A DNA stretch of 64,000 bases from Sipunculus nudus (Eukaryota > Annelida > Sipuncula > Golfingiida > Sipunculidae). The position numbers and the translations under genes are program-made. The DNA lies in the NCBI GenBank assembly GCA_026874595.1, contig CM049310.1, positions 50,345,058-50,409,057 of the forward strand, read 5' to 3'. Shown here one piece after another: positions 57,020 through 64,000 of the stretch (positions are counted from its first letter, which is position 1; the number at the start of each line of letters is the position of its first letter). The notes under the pieces are model-generated. The model was not told the origin of the DNA. It saw nothing but the letters and a program-made list of their open reading frames with translations, and did not search any database.

Positions 57020-57169
57020 TTACTATTTGTTATAGTAACTGTTAGGCTCAGGAGTGTTATGACACAAATCAAACAATGAAGATGTGAAAATCAATTTACA
57101 TTACACTCCAAATATTTCCGAATGTGAAAACAAATGAATGCAAATAGTCTGAGTAGCAAATCAGGTACT

Positions 57170-57650
57170 CAGTGGATACTCATGTATGACCTTTCACATG
57201 CATACATGAGTAAAAGGTAAAGCACTCAGGTGTTACTCACAAACAATCGATTATATATATGAGCAACGAGTTGAGTACTTAGTGTTGACAAGTACTCAGT
57301 GGTTATGAGCAATAAGTGATTATGAGTACTCAATGGTTATGAGTACTCAGGAGTATTAAGTACTCAGTGGTTAAGTCTAATTAGATACTACTCAATACTG
57401 ATAGCTAGAACATGCATTAATAAGTGACAAGCAAGCAGGTGCTACTCATAAGCGACTGCATGCATATATGAGCAACAACCGAAATACTTAGTGGTTACTC
57501 GCAAGGTAGAGCATGCATATATGAGTTACAAATCTAATACTCAGGGGTTACTCATAAGGGATTACATGCACATAATATGATTAACTAGTCAAGTATTCAG
57601 TGATTATACTTGGCTACTGAAGACATATATGAGTAACTAGTCAAATACCA
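57170..57650. repeat. Degenerate ~45-bp minisatellite in the retrotransposon leader
   Basis: Repeated combinations of TACTCAGTGGTTACTCATAA and GATTACATGCATATATGAGC with variable truncations, about ten copies. Confidence 0.75.
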
Positions 57651-58655
57651 GAAAAGCGATAGCAAGATTACTCAAGTTATATCACATGAATATGCGAGTA
57701 TCAATAGGATTGATATGTGGTTACTATTAGTATAATCTTAAAATTAATGCAATGCAATATTCAGTATAACTTTAGAAAACACTCAGATAATGTGTTTTCA
57801 TTGAAAACTCAAATTTATAGAATAATTATTCTGAATGGAATCATTATTTTTGCCAAGTGCAACTGTTTACAAGCTGATATGGGTAATTTTGTGCCTAAGC
57901 AGGGTGTACAATTTAAAAAAAATGAGTATAGTTAAAAATACAGGATTTATATGCAAAGACTATGCATATATAAGCAAAATACAGATCTTATTTTTAATGA
58001 AAGGGTTGACTTTACATTAAGCATAGAAAAACTATGTATAATGTACTGGGATGTACATTAAACTACAGCAATGACAAAAAATGTGGGCTTAATTACAAAT
58101 AACAGGGAATTGTGCTAATTAACACGTTAGGAAACACTAATTAATGATAAACTTACAAAACAATTGAAATAGGTGGCTTGAATAATGCAAAGTCTTAATA
58201 TGGAACATAAAACAGTTGCAATAGTGACAATACCGTTAGTTACAATGATTGCCGGTAGGTGGCAGCAAGGATCAGAGACCAAGCAACGTTTCAGAAACGT
58301 ATCTGAATTGGAGATTTAGTTTGGTTGGCTGCCGAGAGGTGGCAGCAACGGCTAGGAGTTAAAACGAACCGCGTTTCAGGAACGCACGTGGAAATGGAAC
58401 TAGGAATAGTTTTAAAACGTACAGAAGATCGATGTTGAACTCGATCGAGGACCAAAATACATGAAAAACTATAACAATAATTAAACGGGGCTCTCAGGGT
58501 CACTCAAACACTGAGCATACGATCTCGCCTTATTCTAGCGAGACGGCAATATGGCGGGGCCCAACCCGGGAAAGCAGGGCCAGGTTCTGACGCTTGTGGC
58601 GGCAGAAATATGCACTTCTACTTGAAGTGGCAACAGATACAGTATTGCCCGTACC

Positions 58656-58673
58656 AAGTATCTTCGTCGCCAA
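58656..58673 (-). promoter_or_regulatory. Primer binding site, possibly tRNA-Ser type
   Basis: Directly after the 5' LTR (one intervening T) the minus strand reads TGGCGACGAAGATACTTGG-like sequence. The first nine bases agree with the complement of a serine tRNA 3' end as I recall it; the rest diverges. Position supports a primer site; the tRNA identity is tentative. Confidence 0.55.
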
Positions 58674-58905
58674 TGTCGCAGGGGACAAGGAATTGTCCTT
58701 ACCTTGTCGAATGCGAAGTTATATTCGTGGTTGTCCTTCGTGGATCTTTCCTCTTCAGTAGAAACTTAGAAACTGCCCCGGGTTGAGTTCTGATTGGTCG
58801 TCCGGGTCACGTGACAGGCGTGTCGTGCGGAGTGACGACAGGGGCGTATGTCATGTGAAGAACTTATTGAAAAATGTTTATATCGGGAATCTGCTCCCTA
58901 CGACA
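58674..58905 (-). repeat. 5' LTR with promoter-like elements and splice donor
   Basis: 232 bp, TGTCG...CGACA. In element orientation it has CACGTG (E-box, 58808-58813), a CCAAT motif (58793-58797 region, GACCAATCAG) and an AATATAA-like TATA candidate downstream, so the promoter probably lies in its middle. A consensus donor CAAGGTAAGG follows near the LTR end (GT at 58702-58701). Confidence 0.93.
58697..58706 (-). promoter_or_regulatory. Candidate 5' splice donor in the LTR
   Basis: Minus strand CAAG|GTAAGG matches the metazoan donor consensus at nearly every position. It lies after the inferred transcription start region and could join to the acceptor at 50023 (TatD mRNA) or to a strong pyrimidine-tract acceptor at about 56959 near the start of gag. 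Confidence 0.5.
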
Positions 58906-58910
58906 GTTTC
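58906..58910. repeat. Target-site duplication, right copy (GTTTC)
   Basis: Matches 48108-48112 exactly; marks the retrotransposon insertion. Confidence 0.88.
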
Positions 58911-58981
58911 ATATTCGATATTATTTCCAATTCGCGAATATCGCGAAATTAAAACCCTCGCGAATAAAAAGGCAACCACAG

Positions 58982-59855
58982 ATGGGGAGTGTGTTTAGAT
59001 GGGGAGTAAGGCTTCTGTTATTACTTCCGGTCGTACTCCATTTGTTTCAATCCCCGTCACACATAGCCGTGACAACCCGACTCAGTATGCAAACGGATGA
59101 TTGGGCTGGTAAGCCTACTCGCTAGTAATCTGGTCGTAATGCCAGAGGGTCCATATGACGCTACGTCACACACAACAGAAAAAGGCCGTATATAGCAATA
59201 GACAAGTGTGTTAATTTACATTTAACACAAGACTACAAAGGCGTGGCCTTTCTAGAAATTCTGTTTCGCTGCAGCTAAGTATGAAGTAAAACGATACAAC
59301 AATACATCGTAGTTAGTGTACAAGCACCAAATGAATACATATAAAAATAAGCCCAGTGCCTAATAACCCTTCCATCGGATAGGTCAAACCATCAATATTG
59401 CAGGAGAATCACAAAGTTTCCGATCAGCTGACACCCTGATCCACATCAACAGAACACGCCAACGTTCCAGAAAATCCCTGGTAAATAAAAGTGATATCGA
59501 GTCTGATACCACTGAGGTACAACTCCGGTACAAACAACAGTACGTTTCTCTTCTTGATCAAGCAGATGGCGGAACGAAATCATTAAATGTCAACCTGTTT
59601 CTCATATTCCGTTTAAAATTGTGTACAGGGACATCAAGTAAGCTGTTATTTTCTCAGTGATCTTTTGTGCATATATTAGGTTGATTATAATCAGTGTGTG
59701 AGTTTTATTAAATAAAATTGGATAAATAAAAACATTAACAGTGTTGACCTCTTTTGTAAGTGTTGATGTGAATTAATGGATGAAAATGGGTGATGCTGAT
59801 AAAAACTAGATGTGTCGGGCAAATTATAAACATTTGTTAAATTTTAAATTTTTTT
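58982..59855. other. Gene 2 intron 1 sequence, nothing recognised
   Basis: No exon, repeat array or transposon end was recognised between the MITE right end and the 180-bp array. Confidence 0.4.
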
Positions 59856-59859
59856 TTTA

Positions 59860-60620
59860 AGTTCAGGAGGTGTCGTATGGTCAAAAGTAGGTCAAGAAGG
59901 GCAAAATGCAAACTCGATCTGTTACGGGTCATTATCAAGCAACACACCAAAAATCAGGCCAGTATCTGCAGGCACTGTGAAAAAAGTCCATACATGTGCA
60001 TTTTCCATAAAAATTTCTGTCTTTCATGAAATTTTCTATGTTGAGGAGCCGTAAAACAATCAAAAGTAGGTCAACCGGGATGAAACGCGAACTCGATCTG
60101 TAACTGTCAATTTCTGCCCACACATAAAAAATCAGGGTGGTATCTGCAGGCATTTAGGAAAAAAAGTCCATACATATGCATTTGTTATGAAAATTTCTAT
60201 TTTTCATGAAACTTTCTATGTTCAGGAGCAGTCAAATGGTAAAAAGTAGGTCAACTGAGACAAAACAAGAACTTAATCTGTAACTGGTCATTATCTGCCC
60301 ACACACCAAAAATTAGGCCAATATCTGCAGGCATTACGAAAAAAAGTCCGTACATGTGTATTTGTCATAAAAATTTATATTTTTCATGAAAGTTTCTAAG
60401 TTAAGGAGCCGTAAAACGGTCAAAATTAGGTCAACTGGGACAAAACGCGAACTCGATCTGTAACTAGTCATTATCTGCCCACATACCAAAAATCAGGCCA
60501 ATATCTGCAGGCATTGCGAAAAAAAGTCCGTACAACTGTTTTATTTCGGTATGACGGAAGGACGGAAGGACGGACATGGGTAAAACTATATGCCCCGGCC
60601 ACTTTGTGGCGGGGGCATAA
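59860..60620. repeat. ~180-bp tandem array with bivalve-type repeat end
   Basis: Four copies starting at about 59861, 60040, 60220 and 60400 (GTTCAGGAG, GTTGAGGAG, GTTCAGGAG, GTTAAGGAG), each with AAAAGTAGGTCAA, GCGAACTCGATCTGTAAC-like and ATATCTGCAGGCATT blocks. It ends with GACGGAAGGACGGACATGG and CCCCGGCCACTTTGTGGCGG, a terminus I associate with dispersed bivalve repeats. Confidence 0.88.
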
Positions 60621-60845
60621 AAATTGATAGATAGCTACATCTGTCATTACCCAATTAACGCGAAAATAAGAGCCGCCGATCTCATTTCTTGGAACATAAC
60701 AAAGGTTAAGAAGTAGAGCTTACTCTCCTGGCGTAACAATATGTGCACGTGATATGATTATATTTAGATTCTGGAAAAAAGGCCCTCTGACCTGTAGTGC
60801 CATATAAATGACTTTTGTACAATTATTATGTACTTGTTACCAGAG

Positions 60846-61007
60846 TACAGAGACACCAACGCAGCCCCCGACACGGGAGGTTTTTGTTGAAGCCACGAAG
60901 GCCAAGTCTTTCATCAAACATCGAGTGAAACGAGGCTGGTGGTTGGGCGAGGAGAACGAAGAAGAGGAGGAAAGCCGCGAGACCAAGCACCGCAATAACC
61001 TAGCCCG
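60846..61007 (+). CDS. Gene 2 exon 2: linker with furin site and acidic stretch
   Basis: A phase 2-2 exon of 162 nt. It reads TETPTQPPTREVFVEATKA, then FIKHRVKRGWWLGEENEEEE and SRETKHRNNLA. RVKR is a proprotein-convertase consensus; the following GWW and Glu run are unusual low-complexity features. The acceptor AG at 60844-60845 is chosen because it gives the phase needed by exon 1; an AG three bases earlier (60842-60843) would break the frame. The donor is GTTAGT. There is no known domain. The exon is supported by open frame, splice sites and phase match to both neighbours. Confidence 0.62.
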
Positions 61008-61130
61008 GTTAGTATCACAGACTTCCACCAGAGGTCACCCGCTGTGCAAGAATATTATCATTTTTTGTTCATTGATCAATAATGTTTAATTCCCTCTTCT
61101 GCTTCCACGAATACACGGCGAAAAATCAAC

Positions 61131-61275
61131 GGCTAGAGTTGACGTCAATAGTTTCGATAACTTTGTCGAACCCGTTTAAAGGTTAGACCTGATGTCAATA
61201 GTTTCGATAATTTGGTCCGAACCCCTGAAAGGTTAGAGTTGACGACAATAGTTTCGATAACTTTGTCCGAACCAC
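61131..61275. repeat. ~60-bp triple repeat
   Basis: Three copies of AGTTGACGTCAATAGTTTCG-like sequence followed by ATAACTTTGTCCGAACC, in gene 2 intron 2. Confidence 0.85.
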
Positions 61276-63005
61276 ACAGTTCCTGTGCTTTATCCAAAGA
61301 GCAATGGCTGAATATGACACCGCTGTACTGGGACTTGGCGGACACACTGACTTTAACATTGACTGTGTCCATTTCCTATAAGTTAAGCCATTGATCTCGA
61401 GAGGCTTTTCCCGCCAAACTAACGACACCTCTTGCCGAAGACTGACACTGGGTGTTTGGGTCTGGTTCGTTAACAAAGAAACACTTTCATTTGGTCAAAT
61501 TTCACATGAATAAGCACTGATTCATTAACAAATCACAATTTTGTATTTGGTCAAATCTAAAATCAATAAACTAAAAACAACTACCTCGTCTTTAACGTGC
61601 CGCGTGTAAGTTCATGTCTTGCTCGTATCTAACATCACAGACCAACAATGCGGGCGCATATAATAACAATTAGCAGACATTTTTTTTTGTCCCGCGTACT
61701 GTTCCTGCTCATGAAAATGGTATGTGCATGAAAGTATTTTTTACTGGGTGCCATTCGTTTGACATAACTTTTACTATCGCCCTTACATTTGTTATAAGAT
61801 ATAAAATAATGCTTATCAAAAGATACAACCTCCCGGCCAGTAGGAGTGTGGGCCTTTTTTATCTAAAATTTGAAACACGACCTAAAGCACGAAAGGGTTT
61901 ATGTCGTATACTTGCATAGCTCAAAGCAGATGGCCAAGGATTCTGTGTCATAGAAACGATCGACGCATGGAGTACCCAGCATGATTTTTATTTTAGTGAC
62001 CTTTCATGACCCATTTCCGGTACATTATAATATAGACTGGTTCTCAGCTCAGATCTTACAAATATTACGTTTACTACAGCTAAAAATATAGAGATAATCA
62101 AGAATTTAGCAGAGCAGAGCCTCCGACCCGTTTTAGTGACGCTATCAGTAGAGTGCGCAGACAAACTGAATTAGAACTAACATTTTTTAGATATCGTGTT
62201 ATATGTAAAAACTACGACCCTTCAGATGACACACCTGCCACGTTAATTAATAGTTGATTAGTATCAGAAATTGTCTTAAAGTATATGTTGCATACATAAC
62301 TTCAGAGTAAAATACTAAAAAATGAGCGGAACTTAAAAAGGTGATGACGTAAAATATAAAAAAATGGCTTTGACACTACACTTCAAAATTTGAATCAGAT
62401 CCCCTCCCCTTAGGACGCTCTAGAATCCTAAATGTCTCTCAAGATTTTGGCTTGAGCGTCTCGGATTCTCCACTGTTTCCTCTGACAGGAATCTCTGATT
62501 TATTGTTTTTTTTTCGAGATACTGTGGCGCACTAACAAACAGACAGATGGAGCGGAACTCCCAGGAGTACGACTCTATTGTTCAGGTATTATTGGAATCA
62601 AAATCTGACTCCCACAATGCACCGGAGCTTCTAAATATACCGGCAGCGTAGGTATAAATGTAGTGAAGAGAACAATGTAGTCCGTTCAAGTGTGTTGGAT
62701 AAGAATTGTTTCAAGGCATATAACATAAACATGGTCGTTTTTGTGGTAGGACTTTACGGAATAAGTAATATTTTTTAGCAGGTGGCATTTAAACAGAAGA
62801 TGTTTCCATGAAATGTAAAAGAAAATTGATTTTAAAGTTTGAGAGTTGAGACTAGTAGTCGCGGCCGCCCCACGATGCCCTAAAAGAAGAGATTCGTTTC
62901 GAGTAGAAACGACTTCTGGCGGAAGGATGCGGTATTGCAGAGTTACTCGGGAGCTGACCGTTGATTCCACTGCCACTGAGAATATTAATGTATTCATATT
63001 GACAG
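61276..63005. other. Gene 2 intron 2 remainder
   Basis: No exon or element was recognised. The intron ends in TTCATATTGACAG, the acceptor of the TSP1 exon. Confidence 0.45.
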
Positions 63006-63262
63006 GACATGTCCATTAAACTGCTGGGGAGGTTGGTCAAGCTGGAGCTCCTGTTCTAGTCCATGTGGAAACAATGGTTATAAGACAGCCAGGCGGAGCA
63101 GAGCGCCCCCTAGTACCTGTCGTGACTGGGTGAACAGGAACGGCTGTCCAGGGCAGAGCTCGAAACGTCTCCCCTGTAACAGGTTCTGTAATAATGGCGG
63201 GTCACCTCGGGCCGGAAGCTGTGGATGTAAACCTGGCTTCTACGGGACCTGTTGTCAACACA
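63006..63262 (+). CDS. Gene 2 exon 3: thrombospondin type-1 plus EGF-like module
   Basis: A phase 2-1 exon of 257 nt. The start CPLNCWGGWSSWSSCSSPCG is the TSP1 signature (W-x2-W-x2-C-x3-CG) with a following KTARRSR basic strand; TSP1 repeats bind glycosaminoglycans and proteins outside the cell. It continues GCPGQSSKRLPC, then CNRFCNNGGSPRAG, SCGCKPGFYGTCC, an EGF-like module with an extra final cysteine. This frame has no ATG and would be missed by a search for ATG-initiated frames; I derived it from the acceptor TTGACAG and the phase of exon 2. The donor is GTCAGT, weaker than consensus. The chain continues in phase 1 into the CCP exon. Confidence 0.82.
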
Positions 63263-63726
63263 GTCAGTACCTCTGTTATTTATTTAAATGAAATTTAAAA
63301 ATATTCAACCTTCGACTTTTTAGTAAAAAAAAAAAAAAAAATCCGTGCTTTTCAACGATCGATGGTATGACAACTTTTTGTGAGTTTAAGAAAACTTGTG
63401 AACTCGTATAACTGGGTATCGTTAGCAATGTTAGCTTGACCACGTGTCATGGACCCATCCATTTGAAATGGTAAAGAAGTCCCCAGTGCTTCCATTGATT
63501 AAAGCCTATCACACGAGGCCTAAAAATAAACTGGATATAGTCGCTCATGAACCCAGTCATTTTATATGACACATATGTTTTACACATCACAATTTCAACA
63601 ATCAATTGAAAAGATCCGGATAACAATTTCTTTCTTTTTTAAACTTTGCCAGCGAGAGATGACTTAATTGTCATTAACATTTCCACTACACAAAATGACA
63701 AAGTTTAAGCTTGATATATCACACAG
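63263..63726. other. Gene 2 intron 3
   Basis: 464 bp, AT-rich with a poly-A run near 63325; acceptor TATCACACAG. Nothing else is recognised. Confidence 0.7.
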
Positions 63727-63906
63727 GGGTAACCTGCGGTTTCCCGGGAAGGCCAGCAAACGGCGTAGTAACGCCCTCTTCTGGCAGGTCCAACTTTGGG
63801 ACGGTCGCTCGGTTCCGTTGCTCCGCCGGTTACCGACTTGTCGGCTCATCAACGCGCACCTGCCAAACCAACGGTCAGTGGAGTGGCGCCACCCCGCGGT
63901 GTAACA
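63727..63906 (+). CDS. Gene 2 exon 4: CCP/sushi domain
   Basis: A 60-residue class 1-1 exon: VTCGFPGRPANGVVTP, VARFRCSAGYRLVGSS, RTCQTNGQWSGATPRC. It has the four CCP cysteines, the NG after the first, and Trp before the last. Closest relatives in the window are the second CCP of gene 1 (shared C-G-x-PGRP) and the inverted broken copy at 35820-35993. The donor GTAAGT is intact and the coding chain must continue past the window end. The ATG at 63711 lies in the preceding intron. Confidence 0.9.
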
Positions 63907-64000
63907 GTAAGTGACACATTGGTTCACAATAGTCTTTAATAATATTAAAATACAGTATAATATTAAATAAAATTAATATTGTTTACATTGTTATGTGAAT

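Larger units (their letters stand above)
57020..58673 (-). other. Long 5' leader of the retrotransposon
   Basis: About 1.65 kb between the primer site and gag, much longer than typical gypsy leaders. It contains a degenerate tandem repeat (57170-57650) and, nearer the LTR, two ~78-bp imperfect repeats, each with GGTGGCAGCAA and a GTTTCAGAAACG/GTTTCAGGAACG palindrome (58258-58300 and 58336-58385). No ORF is supported. Packaging or translation signals are possible but unproven. Confidence 0.7.
48113..58905 (-). mobile_element. Ty3/gypsy-type LTR retrotransposon carrying a TatD-like nuclease ORF
   Basis: A 10,793-bp element read on the minus strand: 5' LTR (58674-58905), primer site, ~1.65-kb leader, gag (57019-55061), zinc knuckle and frameshift zone (55054-54881), pol (to 50112), TatD ORF (50010-48556), purine tract, 3' LTR (48113-48344). 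GTTTC flanks both sides (48108-48112 and 58906-58910) as a 5-bp target duplication. Pol order protease-RT-RNase H-integrase with a GPY module is the Ty3/gypsy arrangement. LTRs differ at one of 232 positions, indicating a recent insertion. Damage: a stop between the capsid part of Gag and the zinc knuckle, and a substituted RT catalytic residue. Confidence 0.95.
47768..58981. mobile_element. MITE interrupted by the LTR retrotransposon
   Basis: The left terminus CTGTGGTTGCCTTTCTATTC (47768) and the right terminus, inverted (58957-58981), CTGTGGTTGCCTTTTTATTC, match at 24 of 25 positions including the following GCGAG. Both interior flanks carry TTCGCGA-rich, AT-rich sequence. Removing the insertion (48113-58905 plus one target copy) leaves a ~415-bp element. 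The MITE is therefore older than the retrotransposon. A target duplication for the MITE itself was not resolved. Confidence 0.75.
44101..63906 (+). other. Gene 2 model: secreted TSP1/EGF/CCP mosaic protein, 5' part
   Basis: Four exons link in phase: 44101-44222 (signal peptide; ends phase 2), 60846-61007 (linker, phase 2-2), 63006-63262 (TSP1+EGF, phase 2-1) and 63727-63906 (CCP, phase 1-1). The last ends with an intact GTAAGT donor 94 bases before the window end, so more exons follow. Its CCP is related to those of gene 1, and the two genes have the same strand and module types; I infer a tandem paralogue pair. Intron 1 is 16.6 kb and holds the TatD-carrying retrotransposon in antisense orientation. 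The join of exon 1 to exon 2 rests on phase and acceptor choice only. Confidence 0.68.

Noticed and set aside
59860-60545. Regular repeats considered as a CRISPR-like array
   Set aside because: Units are 180 bp of continuous homology without short repeats and unique spacers, in a eukaryotic intron.

Overview
The window is eukaryotic, AT-rich, repeat-dense genomic DNA, most likely from a bivalve mollusc. Support for this: short coding exons flanked by GT/AG introns; mosaic extracellular proteins built from CCP, TSP1, EGF and GCC2/GCC3-type modules; and dispersed repeats with a terminal TTTTAGCTCAGCTGAG-like motif and a CCCCGCCACAAAGTGG-like motif, which I associate with bivalve genomes. There are no prokaryotic features. 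No complete rRNA or functional tRNA gene was recognised.

Layout. (1) 1-13.3 kb: non-coding and repeat-rich, with several MITEs, a decayed LINE reverse-transcriptase fragment, a 36-bp minisatellite (about 3.3-4.3 kb), a 31-bp minisatellite (about 10.2 kb), a tRNA-derived SINE and one orphan GC-rich open segment. (2) 13.35-21.7 kb, plus strand: nine exons of 'gene 1', a secreted mosaic protein ordered CCP-CCP-GCC2/GCC3-like-CCP-GCC2/GCC3-like-cbEGF-CCP-like-long spacer with a furin-type site-GCC2/GCC3-stop. Every internal junction is phase 1; the 5' end is not found. (3) 22-44 kb: repeats, including a PIF/Harbinger-like non-autonomous transposon, an old LTR retroelement with a perfect proline-tRNA primer site, satellite-like arrays, an inverted broken CCP exon, a SINE and a LINE tail. 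(4) 44.1 kb to the window end, plus strand: 'gene 2', a related gene with a signal-peptide exon, a furin-site linker exon, a TSP1+EGF exon and a CCP exon, continuing past the window.

The most interesting object lies in the 16.6-kb first intron of gene 2, antisense to it: a 10.8-kb Ty3/gypsy-type LTR retrotransposon (48113-58905). It has 232-bp LTRs differing at one position, a 5-bp target duplication (GTTTC), a purine tract, an arginine/serine-rich Gag, a Pol (protease, RT, RNase H, integrase) apparently reached by a -1 frameshift at TTTAAAA, and a third ORF in the usual env position. That third ORF encodes a zinc-finger-like N-terminus fused to a TatD-family metal-dependent nuclease. The LTR carries a consensus splice donor and an acceptor lies 13 nt before the nuclease ATG, so the nuclease may be made from a spliced subgenomic RNA. 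This copy is damaged (stop codon between the Gag capsid region and its zinc knuckle; YLDG in place of YxDD in RT) although its LTRs are almost identical. The element landed inside an older MITE, whose inverted ends are still visible on both sides.
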